Shown here in pieces: positions 26,322 through 34,175 of a stretch of 64,000 nt of DNA (position 1 is its first letter; every line of letters begins with the position of its first letter). Under the pieces are notes generated by a model. The model was given only the letters and a program-made list of their open reading frames with translations. It ran no database searches and was not told where the DNA came from. This stretch comes from Bacillus sp. EAC (GTDB lineage Bacteria > Bacillota > Bacilli > Bacillales > Bacillaceae_G). Position numbers and translations under genes: made by a program. The stretch lies in the NCBI RefSeq assembly GCF_002156875.1, contig NZ_NCSY01000006.1:186001-250000 (forward strand). The letters are read 5' to 3'.

Positions 26322-26598
26322 AAAAAATAAAAAAATCGAAGCCACCCCTATAAATATAGGGACGACCTCGATCGCGTTACCACCCTAGTTATAAAGAAAG
26401 TTTACTAATAAGTTTATTTTCTTTATCACTCGTTATCTGTAACGTAGACTTACGTTCTTCCCTTCATTAGATAACTAACTACGAAAAGAAAACTCCTGAA
26501 ATGTATTCATCTGAATGGATAGACGAGTTCACACCAACCACTCGCTCTCTTTAGCTATTACCAATCAAACTACTTATTTTCGTTCACTGTTTGTTCTT
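26322..26598 (-). promoter_or_regulatory. T-box leader of the GNAT gene
   Basis: On the minus strand the leader has the stem I motifs AGAGAGC and GGTTGGTG, a specifier-loop region GAATACATTTCAGGAG, the T-box core AGGGTGGTAACGCG (26373-26386), and a terminator (26325-26371) with arms CGAGGTCGTCCCTA / TAGGGGTGGCTTCG followed by T7. The specifier reads UAC (Tyr) if taken directly after GAA, or ACA (Thr) if aligned one base later, as in the tyrS leader; I cannot settle this by eye. Uncharged tRNA would favour readthrough. Confidence 0.88.
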
Positions 26599-26600
26599 TA

Positions 26601-27863
26601 TTATAATGTAATTAAGTGGTACTTCTTTTTACCACGACGTATAATGATAAATTGTTCTTCAATTGCATCAACTTTAGTTAATACTTTAGCGACATCTTGA
26701 CTGCGGTCACCATTTACGTAAACTGCTCCATTTTGAACATCTTCACGTGCTTGACGTTTCGAAGGAGAGATTTTTGCAGCAACTAATAAATCAACTAATC
26801 CCATTTCCTCTTCATCTAAATTAAATGAAGGTACATCTTTAAATCCTTGTTTGATCTCATCAGCTGTTAATTCTTTTACTGTTCCACTAAAAAGTGCTTC
26901 CGTAATTTTAATCGCTTGATCAAGAGCTTTTTCACCATGAACTAATTTAGTCACTTCAGCAGCAAGTGCTTTTTGAGCTACACGTTGCTCTGGTGCTTCA
27001 TTAAATTGCTTTTCAAGCTCCAAAATTTCTTCTTTCGATAAGAAAGTAAAGTATTTCAAATATTTTACAGCATCACGGTCATCAGTATTAATCCAGAATT
27101 GGTAAAATTCATATGGAGTTGTTTTCTCAGGATCTAACCATACAGCTCCACCTTCTGTTTTACCAAACTTAGAACCATCAGCTTTTGTAACTAGTGGTAT
27201 TGTTAAACCAAATGCTTTTGAATCTTCTTCAGTTTTACGAATTAATTCCATACCCGCTGTAATGTTACCCCATTGGTCACTACCACCAATTTGTAATTTA
27301 CAATTATGGTCTTGGTATAATTTTAAGAAGTCGTATGATTGTAAAATCATGTAACTAAATTCTGTAAATGATATACCTGCTTCTAAACGTGATGCCACAG
27401 AATCTTTTGCAAGCATGTAATTTAAACCGAAGTTTTTACCGATATCACGTAAGAAAGTAATAACATCTAAATCGCCAGTCCAATCAAAGTTGTTTACTAC
27501 TTTAGCTGCATTTTCACCTTCGAAACTTAAAAATGGTAATAATTGTGTACGAATACGTTCACTGAACATTTTCACTGTTTCTGTTGTGTTTAATGTACGT
27601 TCAGCTTTTTTACCACTTGGATCACCAATCATACCTGTAGCTCCACCAACAACACCGATTGGTTTGTGACCAGCAACTTGGAATCTTTTTAACATTAATA
27701 CTGGTAATAAATGTCCGATGTGTAAGCTATCACCCGTTGGATCGAATCCGCAATATAATGAAATAGATTCTTCACTTAGTAGTTTTTGAAGACCCTCTTC
27801 GTCTGTCATTTGACTAATTAATCCACGAAATGCTAAATCTTGTAACAATGTTTCCATTTTCAT
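26601..27863 (-). CDS. tyrS: Tyrosyl-tRNA synthetase
   Basis: A 420-residue class I tyrosyl-tRNA synthetase. The HIGH motif is HIGHLLP, and the KMSKS-equivalent is KFGKTEGG. The catalytic segment YCGFDPTGDSLHIGH and the C-terminal S4-like RNA-binding domain (ISPSKRQAREDVQNGAVYVNG) are intact. ATG at 27861-27863 has AGAGG 5-6 nt upstream, giving MKMETLLQDL; the ATG two codons later is an alternative. A T-box leader precedes the gene and should raise expression when tRNA-Tyr is uncharged. Confidence 0.96.
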   Translation of the reverse strand: MKMETLLQDLAFRGLISQMTDEEGLQKLLSEESISLYCGFDPTGDSLHIGHLLPVLMLKRFQVAGHKPIGVVGGATGMIGDPSGKKAERTLNTTETVKMFSERIRTQLLPFLSFEGENAAKVVNNFDWTGDLDVITFLRDIGKNFGLNYMLAKDSVASRLEAGISFTEFSYMILQSYDFLKLYQDHNCKLQIGGSDQWGNITAGMELIRKTEEDSKAFGLTIPLVTKADGSKFGKTEGGAVWLDPEKTTPYEFYQFWINTDDRDAVKYLKYFTFLSKEEILELEKQFNEAPEQRVAQKALAAEVTKLVHGEKALDQAIKITEALFSGTVKELTADEIKQGFKDVPSFNLDEEEMGLVDLLVAAKISPSKRQAREDVQNGAVYVNGDRSQDVAKVLTKVDAIEEQFIIIRRGKKKYHLITL

Positions 27864-27903
27864 CAAATCCTCTCTATTAATAAAATTCTTTTTAAACAAA
27901 ATA

Positions 27904-28172
27904 AAAAGTCCCTACTGATATACAGTAGGGACGAATAATTAGAATCGCGGTACCACCCTAGTTGCAGCAAATAAATCTTGCTACCTCTCATACAATTAAC
28001 GGCTGTTAACCGTTCTAATCCTAATTTGTTATGTACAACAAATGTCGAAAAAGAATGCTCCAGGGTGTAATTCATGTCAATGTCTGTGCTAATTCTCACC
28101 AACCATTAGCTCTCTTAAGACAAAATCATTCACACTACTAAACCTTTCAACGCTCACGTATTAAAATGTTAT
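27904..28172 (-). promoter_or_regulatory. T-box leader of tyrS
   Basis: On the minus strand: AGAGAGC and GGTTGGTG of stem I, specifier region GAATTACACCCTGGAG with a UAC tyrosine codon, T-box core AGGGTGGTACCGCG (27946-27959), and a perfect 10-bp terminator stem GTCCCTACTG / CAGTAGGGAC (27908-27932) followed by TTTTTAT. This is the standard control of tyrS in Bacillus. Confidence 0.93.
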
Positions 28173-28179
28173 GAAACAT

Positions 28180-28208
28180 TTATAACATAAATAATTATAT
28201 TAAGTCAA
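28180..28208 (-). promoter_or_regulatory. Sigma-A promoter of tyrS
   Basis: On the minus strand TTGACT (28203-28208) is followed after 17 bp by TTATAA (28180-28185), just upstream of the T-box leader. Confidence 0.65.
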
Positions 28209-28348
28209 ACACAGTTTTTTAATCTTTTCAATTTATTTCTATTATTGTCCTATAAATTGAATAAAAATGCTTTAATTGAAATAATATGATTTAATATACA
28301 TTAACAAATGTTTTTAGTTATACATAAAATTGAATTGGAGTGTTTCCT

Positions 28349-28924
28349 ATGAAGAATAAAGGTATGTGGATTGCCATAATTATCGTAGTCGTTCTTATTT
28401 TTATGGGTGTAGGAAGCTATAATGGCTTTGTTACCCAGGAAGAAAATGTAACGAATAAAATGTCACAAGTTGATAACCAATTAAAACGTCGTTCAGATTT
28501 AATACCGAATTTAGTTAATACAGTAAAAGGATATGCATCTCAAGAAAAAGATGTGATAGCTTCTGTAACAGATGCACGCGCAAAATTAGCTGGTGCTCAA
28601 ACTACTGCTGAAAAAAGCAAAGCAGATCAAGAATTATCTGGTGCTTTAAGTCGTTTATTAGTCGTAGTAGAAAACTATCCAGACTTAAAATCAAATGAAA
28701 ATTTTAAGGCGTTGATGGATAGCCTAGAAGGTACCGAAAATCGTTTAGCAGTTGCTCGCAAAGATTATAATGATGCCGTAACTGTTTATAATCAAAAAAT
28801 CAAAAAATTCCCGGGCGTTATATTAGCTGGAACATTTGGATTTGATAAGAAAGAATACTTTGAAGTATCTGAGTCAGATAAAGCCACTCCTGAAGTTGAT
28901 TTTAGTGGCGATGGTAATAAATGA
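28349..28924 (+). CDS. LemA family protein
   Basis: A 191-residue LemA protein: an N-terminal membrane helix (about residues 5-24) and a long helical bundle. The signature QVDNQLKRRSDLIPNLVNTV, then VTDARAKLAGA and LLVVVENYPDLKSNENF, is clear. LemA proteins are exposed outside the membrane; their biochemical role is not known. ATG at 28349 has GGAG 8 nt upstream; a GTG three codons earlier is less likely. The stop overlaps the start of the TPM gene by 4 bp (ATGA), so the two are coupled. Confidence 0.92.
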   Translation: MKNKGMWIAIIIVVVLIFMGVGSYNGFVTQEENVTNKMSQVDNQLKRRSDLIPNLVNTVKGYASQEKDVIASVTDARAKLAGAQTTAEKSKADQELSGALSRLLVVVENYPDLKSNENFKALMDSLEGTENRLAVARKDYNDAVTVYNQKIKKFPGVILAGTFGFDKKEYFEVSESDKATPEVDFSGDGNK

Positions 28925-29640
28925 GAAAACTTCTCTCACTATTCATCCTTATAGGATTGATTCTATCTTTCGCAACTGTAGCATTTGCTGAAATAAAAGT
29001 CCCTTCTCAAGTAGGAGATATTTATGTTCAAGATTATGCAAATGTATTAGATAGTCAAGATACACAGAGTCTGATCCAATTAGGAAAAAAATTAGAAGAT
29101 TCAACAACTGCCCAACTTGCGGTTTTAACAATTCCTAGTTTAGAAGGTAATGATATTAAAGAATACGCTAATACTGCTTTTCGGAAATATGGACTTGGTA
29201 ATAAAGAGAAAAATAACGGTGTTCTTCTGTTATATTCACAAAAAGACCGAGAAATCCGGATAGAAGTTGGATATGGATTAGAAGGAGTAGTAACGGATAT
29301 ACGCTCTGGTGCCATTTTAGATCAAAGTGCTATTCCTTACTTAAAAAAAGGTGAAACATCGCTAGCCTTAACGAATACATATAAGGCACTATACAATGTC
29401 ATCTTAAACGGATCTGAAAAGACAGGCCATTCTAAAACTAGTACCCTTTGGGACAATTTAAAAATCATCCTAATAGTTGTTTTCGTTGTCATAGTAATTG
29501 CCATCGATATGATGTTCTTTAACGGAGTTCTAACCTACTTCATCATAAACTTATTACCTGCACTATTAAATTCTTCTGGCGGTTCAAGAGGCGGTGGAGG
29601 TGGAAGCTCTGGCGGCGGTGGCTCTGACCGGAAATTTTAA
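28921..29640 (+). CDS. TPM domain protein (YgcG family)
   Basis: A 239-residue protein with a signal peptide (cleavage near VAFA, residue 23), a TPM domain (about 33-155, with YVQDYANVLD and RIEVGYGLEGVVTD), a membrane segment (about 178-200) and a glycine-rich tail (GGSRGGGGGSSGGGG). This matches the TPM_phosphatase/YgcG family, which lies next to lemA in many bacteria and sits at the membrane. It lies between tyrS and acsA, where B. subtilis has no gene. The partner role with LemA is inferred from overlap. Confidence 0.9.
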   Translation: MRKLLSLFILIGLILSFATVAFAEIKVPSQVGDIYVQDYANVLDSQDTQSLIQLGKKLEDSTTAQLAVLTIPSLEGNDIKEYANTAFRKYGLGNKEKNNGVLLLYSQKDREIRIEVGYGLEGVVTDIRSGAILDQSAIPYLKKGETSLALTNTYKALYNVILNGSEKTGHSKTSTLWDNLKIILIVVFVVIVIAIDMMFFNGVLTYFIINLLPALLNSSGGSRGGGGGSSGGGGSDRKF

Positions 29641-29652
29641 TATCTTTATGGC

Positions 29653-29693
29653 AAAAGAAAACCATTGGAATACTCCAATGGTTTTTCTTTTTT
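29653..29693. terminator. Bidirectional terminator between TPM gene and acsA
   Basis: Hairpin AAAACCATTGGA / TCCAATGGTTTT around ATAC, with an A-rich left flank and T-rich right flank. Confidence 0.85.
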
Positions 29694-29701
29694 ATATTTT
29701 A

Positions 29702-31420
29702 TTAATCTTCCATTGTTGATAAATCACCTGTTGGTAGGTTTAATTCCCAAGCTTTTAAGACTCGTCTCATAATCTTACCACTACGAGTTTTTGGTAGTTT
29801 ATCACGGAACTCAATTTGTCTTGGTGCAGCATGTGCTGCTAATCCAACTTTGACAAAATTACGAATTTCCTCTTTTAATTCATCAGTAGCTACATACCCA
29901 TCTCTAAGAGCAACAAATGCTTTAATGATTTCACCACGAACTGGATCTGGTATGCCAATTACACCAGCTTCAGCAATTGCTGGATGTTCTACTAGTTTAC
30001 TTTCTACTTCAAAAGGTCCAACACGTTCGCCGGATGTCATAATGACATCGTCTACTCGACCTTGGAACCAAAAATACCCATCCTCATCCATATAAGCAGA
30101 ATCTCCAGAGACATACCATTCATCATTTAAGAAATAAGATTGGAATTTCGCTTCGTTATTCCAAATCGTATTCATCATTGATGGCCAGCCTTTTTTGATT
30201 GCTAGATTTCCCATTGTATACGGCGCTACTTCTACTCCATTATTGTCAACGATGGCAGCTGTGACACCCGGAAATGGTTTCCCCATAGAGCCTGGACGAA
30301 TAGGCATGCACGGGTAATTACAAATTAATTGCGCTCCTGTTTCAGTCATCCACCAAGTATCGTGAATACGTAATTGGAACACTTTTGCTCCCCATCGTAC
30401 TACCTCAGGATTTAAAGGTTCACCTACACTAAGGATATGGCGTAGTGAACTTAAATTAAATTTTTTAACTGCGTCTTCGCCTGCCCCCATTAACATACGG
30501 AAAGCTGTTGGAGCACTATACCATATCGTTACACCGAATTCTTGAATAGTTTCATACCAAGCATCCGGACTGAATCTGCCACCTAAAACGACGTTTGATG
30601 CCCCATTTAACCATGGTCCAAAAATTCCATAAGACGTTCCTGTTACCCATCCAGGATCGGCTGTACACCAATAAATATCATTTTCTTTTATATCAAGTAC
30701 CCATTTACCAGTTTGGTAGTGTTGAATCATTGCTTGTTGGACGTGTAGAACACCTTTTGGTTTACCTGTTGAACCAGATGTATAATGCAAAATTAGACCG
30801 TCTTGACGATCTAACCATGTAATCTCAAATTCTTGTTTTGCTTCCGCATAACGCGTCTTGAAATCTACAAACTTACCACCTTCTTCAACGTCATCCCCTA
30901 CAAGAAAGATTGTTTTTAAAGCTGGTAGATCATTAATAGGCACACGAGATAATAATGCAGGAGTTGTAATAAGTACCTTAGCTTCGCTATCTTCTAAGCG
31001 ATCTTTTACAGCTCCCTCCATAAATGCTTCAAATAAAGGACCTACCACTGCCCCTAATTTTAAAGCACCAAGTAGTGCGAAGTATAATTCGGGCTGGCGA
31101 GGCATGAAAATAAACACTCTGTCACCTTTTTCAACATCACCGAATTGCTTTAAAACATTTGCTGCCTTATTCGAATTGTTTTTCATTTCTTCAAAAGTAT
31201 ATTTTTCGTTACGCTGATCATCTTTATAATATAACGCAACTTTATCTTTACGATGAGAAGTTGCATGACGATCAATCGCCTCATATGCAACATTATATTT
31301 TTGTGAAGTATACCAAGAAAATTCTTTTTCTACTTCTTCCCAATTAAAGTTTTTATAACTTTCTTCATAATTAGCTAAATTGAATTGACCCTCTTTCACA
31401 GGAAGCGCTTCCACTTTCAT
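29702..31420 (-). CDS. acsA: Acetyl-CoA synthetase AcsA
   Basis: A 572-residue AMP-forming acetyl-CoA synthetase, the same length as B. subtilis AcsA. The ATP loop is HYTSGSTGKPKGVLHV, followed by DTWWMTETGAQ and the YVSGDSAYMDEDGYFWFQGR hinge. The catalytic Lys549 in PKTRSGKIMRR is the residue acetylated and switched off by AcuA and restored by AcuC in B. subtilis. acuABC lie divergently just upstream. GGAGGG precedes the ATG. A possible cre site lies within codons 3-7. Confidence 0.96.
   Translation of the reverse strand: MKVEALPVKEGQFNLANYEESYKNFNWEEVEKEFSWYTSQKYNVAYEAIDRHATSHRKDKVALYYKDDQRNEKYTFEEMKNNSNKAANVLKQFGDVEKGDRVFIFMPRQPELYFALLGALKLGAVVGPLFEAFMEGAVKDRLEDSEAKVLITTPALLSRVPINDLPALKTIFLVGDDVEEGGKFVDFKTRYAEAKQEFEITWLDRQDGLILHYTSGSTGKPKGVLHVQQAMIQHYQTGKWVLDIKENDIYWCTADPGWVTGTSYGIFGPWLNGASNVVLGGRFSPDAWYETIQEFGVTIWYSAPTAFRMLMGAGEDAVKKFNLSSLRHILSVGEPLNPEVVRWGAKVFQLRIHDTWWMTETGAQLICNYPCMPIRPGSMGKPFPGVTAAIVDNNGVEVAPYTMGNLAIKKGWPSMMNTIWNNEAKFQSYFLNDEWYVSGDSAYMDEDGYFWFQGRVDDVIMTSGERVGPFEVESKLVEHPAIAEAGVIGIPDPVRGEIIKAFVALRDGYVATDELKEEIRNFVKVGLAAHAAPRQIEFRDKLPKTRSGKIMRRVLKAWELNLPTGDLSTMED
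31400..31413. promoter_or_regulatory. Possible catabolite-responsive element in acsA start
   Basis: On the minus strand TGGAAGCGCTTCCT, a perfect palindrome at its centre, fits the cre pattern TGWNANCGNTNWCA at 11 of 14 positions. It lies in the first codons of acsA. In B. subtilis acsA is under CcpA control. The match is modest. Confidence 0.35.
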
Positions 31421-31599
31421 TCAAATCCCTCCTCGAATTAGTACTCTACTATTATACATTGAGTAGATTTAATTTTCAGTATTTTTGATATATTATTTAC
31501 ATTTAAATAATTAGACAGAAACTGATTATTTTCCTGTATGTCTTAGTTGTTTTTTTAGTATGATAAGAAAAAAGGTGTTTTCCGATGGAGGGTGAAAGT

Positions 31600-32232
31600 T
31601 TGGATCACCCAAAAAAATATTTTTCAAAAAACATTCTTACCAATAATGGTGAATTAATCATAGAGGGGCCTGTTGGTGCAGAAGCCCTTGAAACCTATAT
31701 GTTTCATGATAATTTAACTTCATTTAGACAACCTGAGCAGCAGCATAGAGCAATCGTTGAAATCGCTAGATTACCAGAAGCGCGGATTATTATTGCAAGG
31801 CATAACAATATTATTGTCGGATATGTTACCTACTTATATCCTGACCCTCTTGAAAGATGGTCTCAAACCACATTAGACAATTTAATTGAATTAGGTGCCA
31901 TTGAAGTAATCCCTGAATTCAGAGGGTTTGCTGTAGCTAAAAACATGTTAATTCTTTCAATGATGGATGATGCGATGGAAGATTATATTATTATTACAAC
32001 TGAATACTATTGGCATTGGGATCTAAAAGGTACTGGATTAAGCGTATGGGATTATCGTAAAATGATGGAAAAAATGATGAACGCTGGTGGCCTTGTCCAG
32101 TTCGCAACTGATGATCCCGAAATTTGTTCACACCCTGCAAACTGTTTAATGGTGAGAATAGGAAAACGAGTGACAACCGAGAATATTCAAGATTTTGATG
32201 CACTGAGATTTATGCAAAGATATATGTACTAA
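31600..32232 (+). CDS. acuA: Acetyl-CoA synthetase acetyltransferase AcuA
   Basis: A 210-residue GNAT protein that acetylates and inactivates AcsA. It carries the strongly conserved AcuA segments YVTYLYPDPLERWSQ, ELGAIEVIPEFRG (acetyl-CoA binding), TTEYYWHWDLKG and FATDDPEICSHPANCLM. The frame opens at an ATG at 31585, but GAGGGTGAAAG that follows is the ribosome binding site of TTG at 31600-31602, giving the expected start MDHPKKYFSKNI. First gene of acuABC, divergent from acsA. Confidence 0.94.
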   Translation: MDHPKKYFSKNILTNNGELIIEGPVGAEALETYMFHDNLTSFRQPEQQHRAIVEIARLPEARIIIARHNNIIVGYVTYLYPDPLERWSQTTLDNLIELGAIEVIPEFRGFAVAKNMLILSMMDDAMEDYIIITTEYYWHWDLKGTGLSVWDYRKMMEKMMNAGGLVQFATDDPEICSHPANCLMVRIGKRVTTENIQDFDALRFMQRYMY

Positions 32233-32267
32233 CTGAACTTTAATCTCGAAAGGTAGGATTCAAAAAC

Positions 32268-32909
32268 ATGCTTATTCAAGATATTATGCGCAGTTCAACT
32301 ATAACTTTAAAGAAAGAAAATACCATAGGTGAAGCAGTAACTATTTTTCGAAATGGTGAAGTTCGTCATATTCCTATTATTGACGATGATAATCGTGTAA
32401 TTGGGATTATTTCAGATCGTGATGTTCGTGATGCATTACCATCTACACTTTTTCCTCAAGCAATTAGTACTGTACTTGAAGTAGCTGTTGAAAAAATAAT
32501 GACGACAAATGTGATTACTTGTAATCAAAATGATTTTGTTGAGGAAGTTGCAACAAACTTTTATCAATATAAAATCGGTTGTTTACCAGTTATTTCGAAC
32601 GGAAAATTAATTGGACTTGTCACTGAAATTGATGTACTACATACTCTTGTTACTTTAACCGGAGCGTATCAACCAAGCTCACAAATTGAGCTTTTAGTTA
32701 AAGATCAACCGGGAATACTTAGTGAAGTCGTTAATGTATTTTCGAATGAAAACATTAATATTGTAAGCGTATTGGTTTATCCAGGAAAGGACGTCCAGCA
32801 TAAAGTGCTTGTATTTAGGATTCAAACAATGAATCCTCTATCTATTATCCAAAAATTACAAACTGAGGGCTATACGGTACTTTGGCCAAATGAAGTGAGT
32901 GAAGCATAA
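32268..32909 (+). CDS. acuB: CBS-ACT protein AcuB
   Basis: A 213-residue protein with two N-terminal CBS repeats (about residues 1-65 and 76-132) and a C-terminal ACT domain (about 139-205, QIELLVKDQPGILSEVVNVF). Such tandem domains bind nucleotides and amino acids, but the ligand of AcuB and its job in acetate or acetoin use are not known. AAGGTAGG lies 10 nt before the ATG. The stop shares one base with the start of acuC (TAATG), so translation is coupled. Confidence 0.93.
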   Translation: MLIQDIMRSSTITLKKENTIGEAVTIFRNGEVRHIPIIDDDNRVIGIISDRDVRDALPSTLFPQAISTVLEVAVEKIMTTNVITCNQNDFVEEVATNFYQYKIGCLPVISNGKLIGLVTEIDVLHTLVTLTGAYQPSSQIELLVKDQPGILSEVVNVFSNENINIVSVLVYPGKDVQHKVLVFRIQTMNPLSIIQKLQTEGYTVLWPNEVSEA

Positions 32910-34081
32910 TGAAAAAAGATGCATACCTAGTTTATAGCGAAGAATATCATTCATATCATTTCAATGAAAATCATCCCTTTAATCCGATACGCTCTCAATT
33001 AGTCTATGAATTGCTAAAATCTAGTAGTTTCTTAAATGATACTGAAGTCATTTCTCCAAGAATAGCAACCGACGAAGAGTTATTATTATTTCATGATAGT
33101 CAATATATCGAGCAAGTAAAAAAAGCTAGTCATCAACCTATTAGTGAAAATATAGCCGATCAATTTGGACTAGGTACTGAAGATACCCCAATATTTAGAA
33201 ATATGCACGAAGCAAGTTCATTAATAGTAGGTGGTACATTAACCGCTGTCGATGCTGTATTAGAAGGAAAATCTGATCACGCTTTCAATTTAGGTGGTGG
33301 TCTACATCATGGGTTTAAACGGAAAGCATCTGGGTTTTGCGTATATAACGACTGTGCTATAGCCATTAAATATATTCAAAAAAAATATGGTTTAAAAGTT
33401 TTATATGTTGATACAGATGCACATCATGGCGATGGTGTGCAATGGGCATTTTATGATGATCCGAACGTATGTACATTATCTATTCATGAAACAGGACGCT
33501 ATTTATTCCCTGGGACAGGTGGCGTAAACGAAAGAGGTCAAGGTAATGGGTTTGGTTATTCATTCAACCTCCCTATTGATGCGTTTACTGAGGATGAGTC
33601 GTTTCTATCAACCTATAAAAGAGCACTCACTGAAATTGCAGAATACTTTAAACCTGATATTATACTTACGCAAAACGGCTCTGACTCCCATTGTTATGAT
33701 CCTTTAACGCATTTATGTACAACGATGAAATCATTTCATGAAATACCTAAAATCGCCCATGAAATTGCTCATAAATATTGTGATGGTAAATGGATTGCGG
33801 TAGCAGGTGGAGGCTATGATTACTGGAGAGTTGTACCTAGGGCATGGTCTCAGGTTTGGCTAGCCATGACAAATCAACACCCGACATCAGATTCTATATC
33901 AGATAGTTGGCTGAAAAAATGGCAGAAAATTTCTAATGTTAAGTTACCTATAACTTGGACAGACGATCCAACAATCGTAAAACCTATCCCAAGAAAAAAA
34001 GAAATAGAAGAATACAACGAACAAATCCTGTACCGGGCTCTTGAGCCTTTACACATTCAACAAAAGAAACCTTTTATATAA
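32909..34081 (+). CDS. acuC: Protein deacetylase AcuC
   Basis: A 390-residue zinc-dependent deacetylase of the arginase/histone deacetylase fold. The active-site segments are LGGGLHHGFKRKASGFCVYND, VDTDAHHGDGVQWAFYDD and the downstream QNGSDSHCYDPLTHL, with the catalytic Tyr in GGGYDYWR. In B. subtilis AcuC removes the acetyl group that AcuA places on AcsA. It closes the acuABC operon and is followed by a strong terminator. Confidence 0.95.
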   Translation: MKKDAYLVYSEEYHSYHFNENHPFNPIRSQLVYELLKSSSFLNDTEVISPRIATDEELLLFHDSQYIEQVKKASHQPISENIADQFGLGTEDTPIFRNMHEASSLIVGGTLTAVDAVLEGKSDHAFNLGGGLHHGFKRKASGFCVYNDCAIAIKYIQKKYGLKVLYVDTDAHHGDGVQWAFYDDPNVCTLSIHETGRYLFPGTGGVNERGQGNGFGYSFNLPIDAFTEDESFLSTYKRALTEIAEYFKPDIILTQNGSDSHCYDPLTHLCTTMKSFHEIPKIAHEIAHKYCDGKWIAVAGGGYDYWRVVPRAWSQVWLAMTNQHPTSDSISDSWLKKWQKISNVKLPITWTDDPTIVKPIPRKKEIEEYNEQILYRALEPLHIQQKKPFI

Positions 34082-34102
34082 AGAAATGTGCAAGGCGAAA
34101 AA

Positions 34103-34142
34103 ATGACAGGATCTTCAATTGAAGACCCTGTCGTTTTTGTTA
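34103..34142. terminator. Terminator of acuABC, also usable by the subtilase gene
   Basis: Hairpin GACAGGATCTTC / GAAGACCCTGTC around AATT, with T5 to the right and a T-run on the minus strand too. Confidence 0.85.
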
Positions 34143-34175
34143 TTACTCTATTTATCTATCATTCAAATTAAACTT

